The notes under the pieces were generated by a model. That model saw only the letters and a program-made list of their open reading frames with translations, was not told where the DNA came from and searched no databases. This document shows positions 41,085 through 49,753 of a stretch of DNA of 64,000 bases, piece after piece (within the stretch, counting starts at the first letter, position 1; every line of letters starts with the position of its first letter). A program made the position numbers and the translations under genes. The stretch covers positions 5,318,262 through 5,382,261 of the forward strand of contig CP000699.1 in NCBI GenBank assembly GCA_000016765.1, given 5' to 3'. This DNA is from Rhizorhabdus wittichii RW1 (GTDB lineage Bacteria > Pseudomonadota > Alphaproteobacteria > Sphingomonadales > Sphingomonadaceae).

Positions 41085-41106
41085 AGCCTCCCTGAAACTG
41101 GAGGCT
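41085..41106 (-). promoter_or_regulatory. Hairpin sequestering a ribosome-binding site
   Basis: AGCCTCC and GGAGGCT pair with an 8-nt loop. On the minus strand the 3' arm is GGAGGCT, the Shine-Dalgarno of the membrane-protein gene starting at 41077, so the folded RNA would block translation. It may act as a translational switch; it has no T tract to act as a terminator. Confidence 0.45.
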
Positions 41107-41178
41107 AAAACCGTTTCGCGGCGTTTACGTTCCGCGCGAGGGAGGCGGAAAAGCGCGGCTTGAATATGCGCGCCGACC

Positions 41179-42171
41179 TCAATGGATCACATTGTCGCGG
41201 ATCGAGCAGGCCGCCGGGCCGAGGATGACGATGAACAGCACCGGCAGGATGAACATGATCAGCGGCACCGTCATGATCGCGGGCAGCCGCGCGGCCTTTT
41301 CCTCCGCGCGCATCATCCGTTCGTGGCGGAACTCGGCCGACAGCACGCGCAGCGCGGCGGCGAGCGGGGTGCCGTATTTCTCGGTCTGGATCATCGTCGT
41401 GACGACGCCTCGGATCGAATCGAGGTTCACGCGCTGGGCGAGGTTCTCGAACGCCTGACGCCGGTCGGTGAGGAAGCCCAGTTCGATCGCGGTCAGCGCG
41501 AATTCGTCGCCCAGTTCGGGATAGGCCTTGGACAGCTCGCGCGCGACCCGGTTGAAGGCGAGGTCGACCGACAGGCCCGCCTCGGCGCAGATCACCAGCA
41601 GGTCGAGCGCATCGGGCAGCGCCTTGCGGATCGCCTGCTGCCGCTTGGTGATCAGGTTCTTCACATAGACGTCGGGCGCCTTGTAGCTGGCGATCAGCGC
41701 GCCGGCGACGATCATATATTGCTTGAAGGCGCTCGCCTCCGGGAACCAGTGGAGCACATAGACGCCGACGACCGCCGTGCCGCCGATCAGGACCGGCGAC
41801 ACCAGCCGGAAGAAGATCACCGTGATCGCGGCGTCCTTGGTGCGGATGCCGGCGCGGGTCAGGCTCAGCGAGGCGGCCTTGAGCTGCGAATCCTGGAGCA
41901 TCTTCATGCTGCCGAGGATCGCCTTCATCCGGTCGACCGAGATGCTGGCCTTCTTGTCCATCTTCTGGCGGCGGCGGGTCTTCGACGCGGCGACGCCGGC
42001 CTTGAGCTGCTCGCGCCGGTCGTTGAGCGCGCGGACCCGTCGCGCCATCGGATCGCGGGCGATCGACTTCACCAGCGCATGGCCGACCACCAGCATGACG
42101 ATCGCCGTGGCCAGCGCGATGCCGATCGACAGCAGCGTGTCGAAGAACTGGGGGGAGGGGGCGGGCTGCAT
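41179..42171 (-). CDS. tadC: Tad pilus inner-membrane platform protein TadC
   Basis: This 330-aa type II secretion F-domain protein has four membrane helices, the last at the C-terminus (MTVPLIMFILPVLFIVILG). The F-domain is at about 185-310 (LPDALDLLVICAEAGLSVDLAFNRVA, then TMIQTEKYGTPLAAALRVLSAEFR). With TadB it forms the membrane platform for pilin extrusion. The gene follows tadB by 7 nt and ends the cpa/tad run. Confidence 0.93.
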   Translation of the reverse strand: MQPAPSPQFFDTLLSIGIALATAIVMLVVGHALVKSIARDPMARRVRALNDRREQLKAGVAASKTRRRQKMDKKASISVDRMKAILGSMKMLQDSQLKAASLSLTRAGIRTKDAAITVIFFRLVSPVLIGGTAVVGVYVLHWFPEASAFKQYMIVAGALIASYKAPDVYVKNLITKRQQAIRKALPDALDLLVICAEAGLSVDLAFNRVARELSKAYPELGDEFALTAIELGFLTDRRQAFENLAQRVNLDSIRGVVTTMIQTEKYGTPLAAALRVLSAEFRHERMMRAEEKAARLPAIMTVPLIMFILPVLFIVILGPAACSIRDNVIH

Positions 42172-42178
42172 CGCGGCC

Positions 42179-43153
42179 TCAGATCTCGAAATTGATCATC
42201 TGGCGCATGATATAGGCGCCGATCGACATCCAGATCAGTCCGCCCGCGCCCGCGATCATCAGCCGCTGGTCGGCGAAGAAGCCGGCCATGTAGGTCGGGC
42301 TGATGAAGCTGATCAGCCCGAACACGACGAAGGGCAGGACGCCGATGATATAGGCCGACGCCTTGGATTCGGACGACATTGCGGAGATCTTGAGCTTCAT
42401 CTGCATGCGCTTGCGCAGCACGTCGGCGAGGTTGCCGAGCGTCTCGGCGAGGTTGCCGCCGGTCTCGCGCTGGATCGCGAGGGTGATGACGAAGAACTGG
42501 AACTCGGCGGTGCCCAGCCGATCGGCGGTCTCCTGCAATGCGCCCTCCAGCGTGCGGCCGATCCGCATGCGGTCGCTGACCGCCTGGAACTCGCTGCCGA
42601 CCGGACCTTCGATCTCGGACGCGACCGCGCCCATCGTCTCGGCGATCGGCAGGCCGGCGCGCAGGCCGCGCACCAGCAGTTCGATCGCGTCGGGGAAGCG
42701 CGTGATGAACTGCGCGATCCGCCGCTTGGCGAGGATGTTCAGCACCAGCCGGGGGAGGCCGAGCCCCGCCGCGGCGCCGACGATCAGCGCCATCCACGCC
42801 GGCAGCCCGACCAGCATGAGCAGCAGCATCGGCACTGCGAAGGCGAACCCCGATCCGGTATAATATTGCCGGACCGTCCATTTCTTGCCGGCTGCCTCGA
42901 TCTGGTGATGGATGTCGGCCGGATCGGGCAGGAAGCGGTTGAGCAGCGTCTTCTCGCGCCGCACCACCGTCGCGCGGCTGGCGAGCAGCTTGCGGACCTG
43001 TTCGTTGACGCCGGGCTCGCCATTGACGTTGTAGCGTCCCCGCACCGTCGACAGGCGACGCGCGAAGGCGCGCTGCGCGGGCGGGCGCGCCAGCACGAAG
43101 ATGAAGACGGGCACGACCGCGGCCATGACCATCAGGAAGAGCATCGTCAGCAT
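42179..43153 (-). CDS. tadB: Tad pilus inner-membrane platform protein TadB
   Basis: This 324-aa F-domain protein has an N-terminal helix, a second pair of helices near 90-130 and the F-domain (FPDAIELLVRGLRAGLPIAETM, then AIQRETGGNLAETLGNLADVLR). It follows cpaE by only 22 nt. In other Tad loci the motor ATPase gene cpaF/tadA sits in exactly this gap; here there is no room for it. Confidence 0.93.
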   Translation of the reverse strand: MLTMLFLMVMAAVVPVFIFVLARPPAQRAFARRLSTVRGRYNVNGEPGVNEQVRKLLASRATVVRREKTLLNRFLPDPADIHHQIEAAGKKWTVRQYYTGSGFAFAVPMLLLMLVGLPAWMALIVGAAAGLGLPRLVLNILAKRRIAQFITRFPDAIELLVRGLRAGLPIAETMGAVASEIEGPVGSEFQAVSDRMRIGRTLEGALQETADRLGTAEFQFFVITLAIQRETGGNLAETLGNLADVLRKRMQMKLKISAMSSESKASAYIIGVLPFVVFGLISFISPTYMAGFFADQRLMIAGAGGLIWMSIGAYIMRQMINFEI

Positions 43154-43175
43154 GGGGCGGACACGCTCCCGCCGC

Positions 43176-44444
43176 TCACTTCTTCGCGGTCTTGGGCTTG
43201 GGGGCGAAGATCGCCGCCAGCTCGTCGATCAGCGATCCCTTGCTCTTCCTCGCGTCGCGGTCGGGATCGTCGCTGGCGAGCGACAGCAGCTTGTCGGCGA
43301 TCTGCGCCAGGCCCTGGCCCAGCTTGGAGCTCTTGCCCGCCTCGGCGATCGGCTTGCCCAGCTTGGCGGCGTTGACCGCCTGCTTGTGGTCATAGGGCAG
43401 GACGAAGTCGATCTCGCGCTCGATCGAATTCTCGAAATCCTTGCGGCTGATCTCGGTCAGGCTCGGATGGACGCGGTTGGCGACGACGAGCACGCCCGCC
43501 TGCGGCGCGTTGTTCTTGAGCCAGGCGAGGATGCGGATCGTGTCGCGGGTCGCGGCGAGGGTCAGGTCGACCACCAGCACCACCGACTGCACCTCGTGGA
43601 ACAAATGGGGATGCTGGACCATCATCGTGCGCGGCACGTCGACGATCGTGCATTCGAACGCGCCCTTCATCTCCTCCTGGAGCTGGAAATAGGCGCCGCC
43701 GTCGGTGATGATCGGATGGTTGATCGGGGCCTCGGCCGACAGCACCGACAGCTTCTCGTTCGCCTTCACCAGCGCGCGTTCGAGGAACAGGCCGTCGATG
43801 CGCGCGGGATTGTCGATCGCGTCGGTCAGGCCGCGTCCGGGCTCGAGGTCGAGCGACAGCGCGCCGGTTCCGAAATGGACGTCGAGATCGAGCAGCGCGG
43901 TCGTATGGCCGCCGCTCTCGCCCATCAGCCAGGCGATCGAGCTGGCCACCGTCGAGGCGCCGACCCCGCCGCGCGCGCCGACCACGGCGGTCATGATGTG
44001 GATGCTGTCCTCGGCCTGGACGCCGTGGCGCGGGCCCATCAGCATCATCTGCGCCTGGGCCAGCGCGTCGCGGATCTGGTCGGCGGTGAACGGCTTGAGC
44101 AGATAGTCCTGGATGCCGCTGTTGAGCAGCTCGCGATAGAGGCGGACATCGTTGGCGGTGCCGGCCGAGATCACGATCGTCCCCGGCTCGCACACCTCGG
44201 CGAGCGCGTTGACGTCGCCGAGCGGGTCGGTCGATTCGCTGAGGTCGACGAACAGGATCGTCGGGCTGGCCGAGACCGACAGCGACTGGATCGCCGCGCG
44301 CAGCCCGCCCTTGTTGACCGATTCGGGCGCCCAGCCCAGCTCGAAGACGAGTGGCTTGAGCAGTTCGGAGCTGACGTCGTCGGTGACGAAGGCGGCGAAC
44401 GGGTTGCGCGTCTGCTGCTGCTTCGCGTTGAAGGGCGCGTTCAT
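43176..44444 (-). CDS. cpaE: CpaE, MinD-like pilus localization ATPase
   Basis: This 422-aa protein has an N-terminal receiver-like domain (about 60-135, ILFVDLSES, QDYLLKPF) and a MinD/ParA-type ATPase domain with a deviant P-loop GARGGVGASTVA (about 153-164) and DLDVHFGTG. CpaE places the Tad pilus machine at a cell pole in Caulobacter. The ATG shares its A with the cpaD stop (TGATGA). The deviant P-loop is usual for CpaE. Confidence 0.92.
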   Translation of the reverse strand: MNAPFNAKQQQTRNPFAAFVTDDVSSELLKPLVFELGWAPESVNKGGLRAAIQSLSVSASPTILFVDLSESTDPLGDVNALAEVCEPGTIVISAGTANDVRLYRELLNSGIQDYLLKPFTADQIRDALAQAQMMLMGPRHGVQAEDSIHIMTAVVGARGGVGASTVASSIAWLMGESGGHTTALLDLDVHFGTGALSLDLEPGRGLTDAIDNPARIDGLFLERALVKANEKLSVLSAEAPINHPIITDGGAYFQLQEEMKGAFECTIVDVPRTMMVQHPHLFHEVQSVVLVVDLTLAATRDTIRILAWLKNNAPQAGVLVVANRVHPSLTEISRKDFENSIEREIDFVLPYDHKQAVNAAKLGKPIAEAGKSSKLGQGLAQIADKLLSLASDDPDRDARKSKGSLIDELAAIFAPKPKTAKK

Positions 44445-45202
44445 CAATTGCCTCCCTTCGTCGATTCGATCTTGAGGCCGCTGCTCGACGTCGGCTCGGT
44501 GTTGCGCCAGATGCGGATCGCCTTGGTGGCGGTGTCGGCGTTCGATCCGCGCGCGGCCTGGCCCTTCACCAGGTCCTCGGGATTGGCGACCATCGCCGCG
44601 AGGGTCGAGTTGATCGCGCAGCCATAGTTGGACGAGGCGGCGGCGGTGAAGTTGGGTTGCGACCACTGGCTGTAGTCGGGGCAGCCCGGCACGCTCGCGG
44701 TCGACCGGCTGACGACGATGCGGACATGGCCCGGCGCGATCGCGCCCTCGGTCATCGGCGCGGCACTGCCGACGAACAGGCCGTAGCGGCCGGCGATCTC
44801 GGCGATGTCGCGGTTCGATCCGGTGCCGCCGGCGCTCGTGTCGATCGCGATGCGGTCGCCATAGCCGAGGCCGATCGCGTCGAACCACTGGCCGACCCGG
44901 TCGCGCGCGGCGGGATCGAGGCCGTCGGCCGGCACGTCGAGCACATAGTCGCTGCGCTGCACGACCGGCTGGTGCACCGATTCGACGCCGCGATTGTAGC
45001 GATCGGCGAGAGCCGGCGTCGCGGCGAGGGCGATGATCCCGAGTGTCCCGAGGATCGTCATCCCGGCGAAAGCCGGGATCTCTCTTTTCTTTCCGGACCT
45101 CTCCCCGGATTGCTCGTCGAAAGGCAGTGAGATCCCGGCTTTCGCCGGGATGACGGCTGGTTGGGCGGCGGGACGCCGGCGCAAGAGGATGTCGTCGATC
45201 AT
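44444..45202 (-). CDS. cpaD: CpaD-like pilus assembly protein, N-terminus interrupted in frame by a palindromic repeat
   Basis: This 252-aa exported protein has the CpaD pattern in its mature part (DYSQWSQPNFTAAASSNYGC, then ADLVANPEDL-like MVANPEDLVKGQ). The strong ribosome site GAGGAGG is 6 nt before the ATG at 45202. The n-region of the signal peptide (MIDDILLRRR) is separated from the hydrophobic core (about residues 50-66) by about 34 residues that are a translated palindromic repeat. The repeat also supplies an ATG (45061, Met48) just before the hydrophobic core, a possible alternative start. CpaD normally sits in the outer membrane or periplasm as a lipoprotein of the Tad secretin complex. 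Confidence 0.85.
   Translation of the reverse strand: MIDDILLRRRPAAQPAVIPAKAGISLPFDEQSGERSGKKREIPAFAGMTILGTLGIIALAATPALADRYNRGVESVHQPVVQRSDYVLDVPADGLDPAARDRVGQWFDAIGLGYGDRIAIDTSAGGTGSNRDIAEIAGRYGLFVGSAAPMTEGAIAPGHVRIVVSRSTASVPGCPDYSQWSQPNFTAAASSNYGCAINSTLAAMVANPEDLVKGQAARGSNADTATKAIRIWRNTEPTSSSGLKIESTKGGN
45056..45155. repeat. Palindromic repeat pair inserted within cpaD
   Basis: The unit CGTCATCCCGGC-GAAA-GCCGGGATCTC (45056-45082) and its inverted copy (45129-45155) lie inside the coding frame. Read on the minus strand they encode AVIPAKAGIS and EIPAFAGMT, the hallmark translation of this repeat family. The insert keeps the reading frame open, with no stop. Confidence 0.92.
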
Positions 45203-45215
45203 CGGAAACCTCCTC

Positions 45216-46796
45216 TCAATTGGGCGAGAAGCCGGCATTGGGAACCGGCGCGGCCTTGTCGGGGATGGTGCGCGGCGGCGCGGCGGCCGGGGCGGGGCTC
45301 TTCTCGCCCGACTTGCCCATGAAGGTCTGCCCGGCGATCAGCCGCTCGCCGTCGGTGGCGGCGCGCAAGCCCGCGGTCGGCAGGGCGATCTGCTGCGGCG
45401 AGACCGGCTTCACCAGATAGGGGGTGACGACGATCATCAGCTCGGTCTCGTTGCGCTTGAACCCGTTCGACCGGAACAGCGCGCCGAGGATCGGCAGGTC
45501 GCCGAGGAACGGCGCCTTGTCGACATTGCTGTTCTGCGCGTTCGACAACAGGCCGCCGATCATGAAGGCCTGGCCCGAGCCGAGCTCGACCGTGGTCTCC
45601 GCCCGGCGGGTGGTGATGCCGGGGATGGTGAAGCCGTTGAGGCGGACCGAGCCCGCGTCGGTGAGCTGCGACACTTCGGGCCGCACCCGGATCGAGATGC
45701 GCCCGTCGCCGAGCACCGTCGGGGTGAAGGACAGGCTGACGCCATATTGCTTGAACTCGACCGACACCGCGCCGAGCCCCTGTGCGAGCGGGATCGGGAT
45801 CTCGCCGCCGGCCAGGAAGCTCGCGGTCTCGCCGGAGATCGCGGTCAGGTTCGGCTGGGCGAGGGTGGTGACGAGCCCGTCCGCCTCGGCCAGGTCGATC
45901 GCGGCGGCGAGGTCCATGCCCAGGAACTTGCCGGCGAGGCCGAACGAGGTTCCCGATCCGGCGCCCTTGCCCAGCTTGTCGAAGGTGTAGGCGGTGCCGC
46001 CCGCGATGAACTGTCCGGTCGCCGGATTGAACGGCAGCGACAGCGATCCGGCCGGCAGCCCGTAGAGCGACGAGGCGTCGAGCTTCGGGAAGGCCGAGGT
46101 GTCGAGATTCCCGATCGACCCGAAATTACGTCCCTGCGCCACGCCGAACAGGAAGCCGCCCGTGGTGTCGCGGTTGAGCAGGTTGATGCCGATCGACTTG
46201 GCGAATTCGCGGCTGACCTCGGCGATCTTGACGTGCAGGCTGACCTGCAGCGGCACCGCCGACTTGAGCCGGTTGACGACCTGGGTCTCCTTGCCGACGA
46301 ACTGCTCGACCAGCTTCTGCGCTTCCTCGACGTCGCTGGGCGAGGCGACCGTGCCGGTCAGCAGGACGATGCCGTTCATCGTCGTCGCGGTGATCGCCGC
46401 CTCGGGCATCGCCAGCTTCAGCATCGTGTCGACGCTGGTGATGTTGCTGCCGACGCGGACGATCGACGACCAGACGACGTTGCCGGCCTTGTCGGTCGCA
46501 TAGACCGCCGTCTCGCCGGCGCCCTTGCCGAACAGGTAGAGCTGCGTGGTCGAACGCACCTGGACGTCGGCGATCTTGTCGTCGGCGACGAACAGGTCGC
46601 TGATCGGCGCCGACAGCGCGATCATCTGGCCCGATCCGATCGACAGGGTGGTGGTCTCGCTGGGCTTGCCGATCGTCGCGGTGCGCACGGCCGCCGCGCC
46701 GCGCGAGGGGCGGACGGCAGCGCTTGCCGCGACCGGGGCCAGCGCGATCGCAGTGATCAGCGCACCGCCGGCCAGGAACTTCATGGAGGCGCGCAT
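45216..46796 (-). CDS. cpaC: Tad pilus secretin CpaC (RcpA)
   Basis: This 526-aa outer-membrane secretin has a signal peptide (MKFLAGGALITAIALAPVAAS), an N-terminal pilus-secretin domain and BON-like segment (about 120-170), and the secretin core from about 220 to 460 with VTTLAQPNLTAISGETASFLAGG and GSGQAFMIGGLLS, PFLGDLPILGALFRS and ELMIVVTPYLVKP. It forms the pore through which the pilus leaves. The start overlaps the cpaB stop (TGATG). A Pro/Ala-rich tail follows the core. Confidence 0.95.
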   Translation of the reverse strand: MRASMKFLAGGALITAIALAPVAASAAVRPSRGAAAVRTATIGKPSETTTLSIGSGQMIALSAPISDLFVADDKIADVQVRSTTQLYLFGKGAGETAVYATDKAGNVVWSSIVRVGSNITSVDTMLKLAMPEAAITATTMNGIVLLTGTVASPSDVEEAQKLVEQFVGKETQVVNRLKSAVPLQVSLHVKIAEVSREFAKSIGINLLNRDTTGGFLFGVAQGRNFGSIGNLDTSAFPKLDASSLYGLPAGSLSLPFNPATGQFIAGGTAYTFDKLGKGAGSGTSFGLAGKFLGMDLAAAIDLAEADGLVTTLAQPNLTAISGETASFLAGGEIPIPLAQGLGAVSVEFKQYGVSLSFTPTVLGDGRISIRVRPEVSQLTDAGSVRLNGFTIPGITTRRAETTVELGSGQAFMIGGLLSNAQNSNVDKAPFLGDLPILGALFRSNGFKRNETELMIVVTPYLVKPVSPQQIALPTAGLRAATDGERLIAGQTFMGKSGEKSPAPAAAPPRTIPDKAAPVPNAGFSPN

Positions 46797-47794
46797 CACC
46801 GGGCTCCGACCGTGCTGACGGTGACGTTGTTGCCGCGCGCCACGCGGACGGCGGGGCCGGCTGGGGCGGCGGGGGCGCTCGACGGGGCGGGGGCGGCGTC
46901 GCCGCCGGCCTTGGCGGGAATGCTCGACCGCTGGTAGCGCGAGACGTCGGCGCCGACCGTATAGGTGGTGTTGGTGTCGATCGGGCGCGATGTGATCTCG
47001 AGCAGCATCTGGCGCTCGGCCTTGGGATCGCCCTGGGCCGGCAGCTTGATGTCGCCATTGGCGATCCGCTCCTCCAGTTCGGCCCTGTCGTCGGCGATCG
47101 AGCGGAGCGCGAGCGAGAGCTGGCCGATCGTCTGCGCGACGGCGATCTTCTCGGCGATCTTCGGGGTCGCCTCCAGCGTGACGTTCGACGTGTTGGCGAC
47201 CACCGTCTTGCCCTCCTCGTCGACCGTCTTGTCGGTGCGCTGGTCGGCGGCGAGGACGCGGATGTTGCGGATGATCGTCTCGGCGGCCTTGAGCGGCGGG
47301 CCGTCGCCCCCGCCCGGAACCTCCTGGGTCAGCATCAGGTCGACCCGGTCGCCGGGGAAGACGAAGCCGGCGACGCCCGACTGGGCCGAGACGGAGATGG
47401 TGACGGCGCGCATGCCGGGGCCGAGCGCCGCGGCCAGGAAGCCGCGATCGCCGGGCTTGACCAGCGCGCCCTGCGTGACCGGCGCGCCGGCGGTGATCGC
47501 GTAGCGGACGACCGATCCGTTGAGCGCGGCGAGATCGCTCTCGCCCTTGATGAAATAGGTCTTGCTGACCAGCTCGGCCGGCCAGCGCTGGTAGCGGAAG
47601 CTTTCCGGGCCGATGATCGTGCCGACCGGCAGCGGGCGGACCGCGACGGCGACCTCGGGGCCGCTCGGCTGGGGCGCGGCGGCGGGGGCCGCCTCGGCCT
47701 CGCTGTTGCCGCCGAACATGCTGCGCGCCACGACTGCCGAGATGCCCGCCATGACCAGCGCCATGATCAGCAGCAGCAACTTCCTCGCGTCCAT
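46796..47794 (-). CDS. cpaB: Tad pilus assembly protein CpaB (RcpC)
   Basis: This 332-aa protein has one N-terminal membrane helix (KLLLLIMALVMAGISAVVA), a SAF domain (about 48-110, VAVRPLPVGTIIGPES) and the CpaB domain with RAVTISVSAQSGVAGFVFPGDRVDLML (about 128-154). It lies in the periplasm and is thought to stabilise the secretin. The Ala/Pro-rich linker at about 290-320 is low-complexity. It overlaps cpaC by 1 nt. Confidence 0.93.
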   Translation of the reverse strand: MDARKLLLLIMALVMAGISAVVARSMFGGNSEAEAAPAAAPQPSGPEVAVAVRPLPVGTIIGPESFRYQRWPAELVSKTYFIKGESDLAALNGSVVRYAITAGAPVTQGALVKPGDRGFLAAALGPGMRAVTISVSAQSGVAGFVFPGDRVDLMLTQEVPGGGDGPPLKAAETIIRNIRVLAADQRTDKTVDEEGKTVVANTSNVTLEATPKIAEKIAVAQTIGQLSLALRSIADDRAELEERIANGDIKLPAQGDPKAERQMLLEITSRPIDTNTTYTVGADVSRYQRSSIPAKAGGDAAPAPSSAPAAPAGPAVRVARGNNVTVSTVGAR

Positions 47795-47862
47795 CTTTCA
47801 GACCCACCTTCGCCCCGGTCGGGGCATGAAGAATACGTGGCCCGGAAGCGGACCCGGAAACG

Positions 47863-48336
47863 CTATGCAACGGGCGTGGTTAACAAGCCGTTTGCGATGA
47901 CCCACAGCCCGCCGATCGCGATCGCGACGCCATAGGGAACCTCGGGCCGGTCGGCGTTCGGCCGCCAGCGCTGCCGGATCAGCAGGCCGAGCGTGATCGC
48001 GCCGCCAGCCAGCGCCATGACGGTCAGCATCACGATCAGCGCGTGGAACGGCAGCCACAGCGCGAGCGCGCCGATCATCTTGACGTCGCCGCCGCCCATC
48101 ATGCGGAGCATGAACAGCACCGCGAACAGCGCGAAGATGGCGAGCGCCACCCCGATCCGCAGCGCGACGTCGGGCCATAGCGCCTCGCCCGCGATCCACC
48201 AGAAGACGATCGCCAGCAGCGCGATCGCGGCGTTGAGCTCGTTGGAGATCGTCCGCGTCCGGATGTCGGTCCACGCCGCCATCAGCAGCAGTACCGCCAG
48301 CAGGATGCCGAACAGGTCGGGAATTTGAATGGACAT
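47863..48336 (-). CDS. cpaA: Prepilin peptidase CpaA (TadV)
   Basis: This 157-aa peptidase has the two catalytic aspartates of the type IV prepilin peptidase family: WTDIRTRTISN (about residues 22-32) and GGGDVKMIGALALWL (about 81-95). It has five to six membrane helices. It cleaves the leader from Flp pilins and pseudopilins. No Flp pilin gene is in the window. It is the first gene of the leftward cpa run. Confidence 0.92.
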   Translation of the reverse strand: MSIQIPDLFGILLAVLLLMAAWTDIRTRTISNELNAAIALLAIVFWWIAGEALWPDVALRIGVALAIFALFAVLFMLRMMGGGDVKMIGALALWLPFHALIVMLTVMALAGGAITLGLLIRQRWRPNADRPEVPYGVAIAIGGLWVIANGLLTTPVA

Positions 48337-48384
48337 GGTTAAGCAGGCTAGACGGCGGCTCTTACCAAAATCTAAACGCCCTCC

Positions 48385-49488
48385 ATGACCGCACCCCACA
48401 TCACCGCGGATATCGCCATCGTCGGCGCCGGCATGGCGGGCGCCAGCCTGGCCGCCGAGATCGGCGACGCGGCGCGGGTCGTGCTGATCGAGGGCGAGGC
48501 GCAGCCCGGCTATCATAGCACCGGCCGGTCGGCGGCCTTCTGGTCCGAAACCTATGGCGGGCCGGCGGTGCAGCCGCTGACCAGCGCCTCCTTCGCCTAT
48601 CTCGACGGGCATGGCTTCCTGGGCGACCGCACCGCGATCCACATCGCCCGGCCCGAGGATATCGGCGCGGTCGACGCCATGCTCGCCACCTTCGCCGGCA
48701 ATGTCGCGCTGGAGCAGGTGGCGGCCGAGGCGCTGCCGGCCCGTATTCCGGGGCTCCGGCCAGGCTTCGCGGGCGGGGTCGCCGAGCCGAGCTGCCGCGA
48801 CATCGACGTGGCCGGGCTCCACGCCCATTATCTCGGCCGGGCGCGCCGCACAGGGACAAGGCTGATCGGCGACGCGCGGGTGCGGTCGATCGAGCGGGTC
48901 GCGGGCAACTGGCGGATCGCGACCGATGCCGGCACGATCGAGGCGGCGCTGCTGGTCGACGCGGCGGGCGCCTGGGCGGACGAGCTGGCGGCGCTCGCGG
49001 GCGTCGCGCCGATCGGCATCCAGCCCTATCGGCGCACCGTCGTCCAACTCCAGCTCGATCCGCCGGTGCCCGCATCGCTGCCGCTGGTGCTCGACATCGC
49101 CGGGCGCTTCTACTTCAAGCCCGAGGCGGGTCGGCTCTGGCTGTCGCCGCACGACGAGACGCCGATGCCGCCTTGCGACGCGGCCCCCGACGAGCTCGAC
49201 ATCGCTATCGCGATCGACCGGCTCGAACGCACCGTCGACTGGCGGGTCCTGCGCGTCGAGCGCGCCTGGGCGGGCCTGCGCAGCTTCGCCCCCGACCGCG
49301 CGCCGGTCTACGGCTTCGACGACCGCGCGGAGGGCTTCTTCTGGTTCGCGGGGCAGGGCGGCTTCGGCATCCAGACCGCTCCCGCCGCCGCGATGATCGG
49401 CGCCGCGCTGCTGCTGGGAACGGCGCTTCCCGATCCTGTCCGCGCCATTGATCTGGCCGCTTATCGGCCGGCTCGCTTCGGGGACTGA
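48385..49488 (+). CDS. FAD-dependent oxidoreductase (DadA/D-amino-acid-dehydrogenase-like)
   Basis: This 367-aa flavoprotein starts IAIVGAGMAGASLAAEIG, then VVLIEGEAQPGYHSTGRSAAF, and ends with the FAD-binding segment GFFWFAGQGGFGIQTAPAAA. The layout fits the DAO superfamily; the substrate could be a D-amino acid or sarcosine-like amine. It is divergent from cpaA with 48 bp between starts. Its last 146 nt are duplicated at 55289-55434, beyond the Rhs island, see findings. Confidence 0.87.
   Translation: MTAPHITADIAIVGAGMAGASLAAEIGDAARVVLIEGEAQPGYHSTGRSAAFWSETYGGPAVQPLTSASFAYLDGHGFLGDRTAIHIARPEDIGAVDAMLATFAGNVALEQVAAEALPARIPGLRPGFAGGVAEPSCRDIDVAGLHAHYLGRARRTGTRLIGDARVRSIERVAGNWRIATDAGTIEAALLVDAAGAWADELAALAGVAPIGIQPYRRTVVQLQLDPPVPASLPLVLDIAGRFYFKPEAGRLWLSPHDETPMPPCDAAPDELDIAIAIDRLERTVDWRVLRVERAWAGLRSFAPDRAPVYGFDDRAEGFFWFAGQGGFGIQTAPAAAMIGAALLLGTALPDPVRAIDLAAYRPARFGD
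49343..49488 (+). repeat. Direct repeat A: 3' end of the oxidoreductase gene (left flank of island)
   Basis: These 146 nt align without gaps to 55289-55434, with about 15 differences, most at third codon positions. They form the left boundary of the AT-richer island. The encoded residues differ at few places (TA to RS, L to P). Confidence 0.9.
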
Positions 49489-49753
49489 GGAACGCACATT
49501 TCTCAACGCCAAAGCGAAGCATCTTCATTGATATGGCATATCGTAAATTATGGGCGACTTATCATCGATCATCGTCATTTTTGTGTGATCGTATGTGATA
49601 GGTATTTCCCCGTAATATGCCTCGGCGGATAGGGTTCAAATTTTCCTGGTATCTGTAATCGATCCAAAACGGACGGGATAAATCATTGCTCGTCTGAAAG
49701 GATTTGGACATATTATTCGTATCGGGGGATAGAGCTCATTTTGGGGATCTATC
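49489..49753. other. AT-rich leader region of the Rhs island
   Basis: 265 bp with clearly lower GC than the flanks (runs such as CGTAAATTATGGG and TTTTTGTGTGATCG). It holds the promoter region of the YD-peptide gene (GGGGATCT before its ATG), but I cannot assign promoter elements and see no reading frame or attachment-site motif. Confidence 0.5.
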
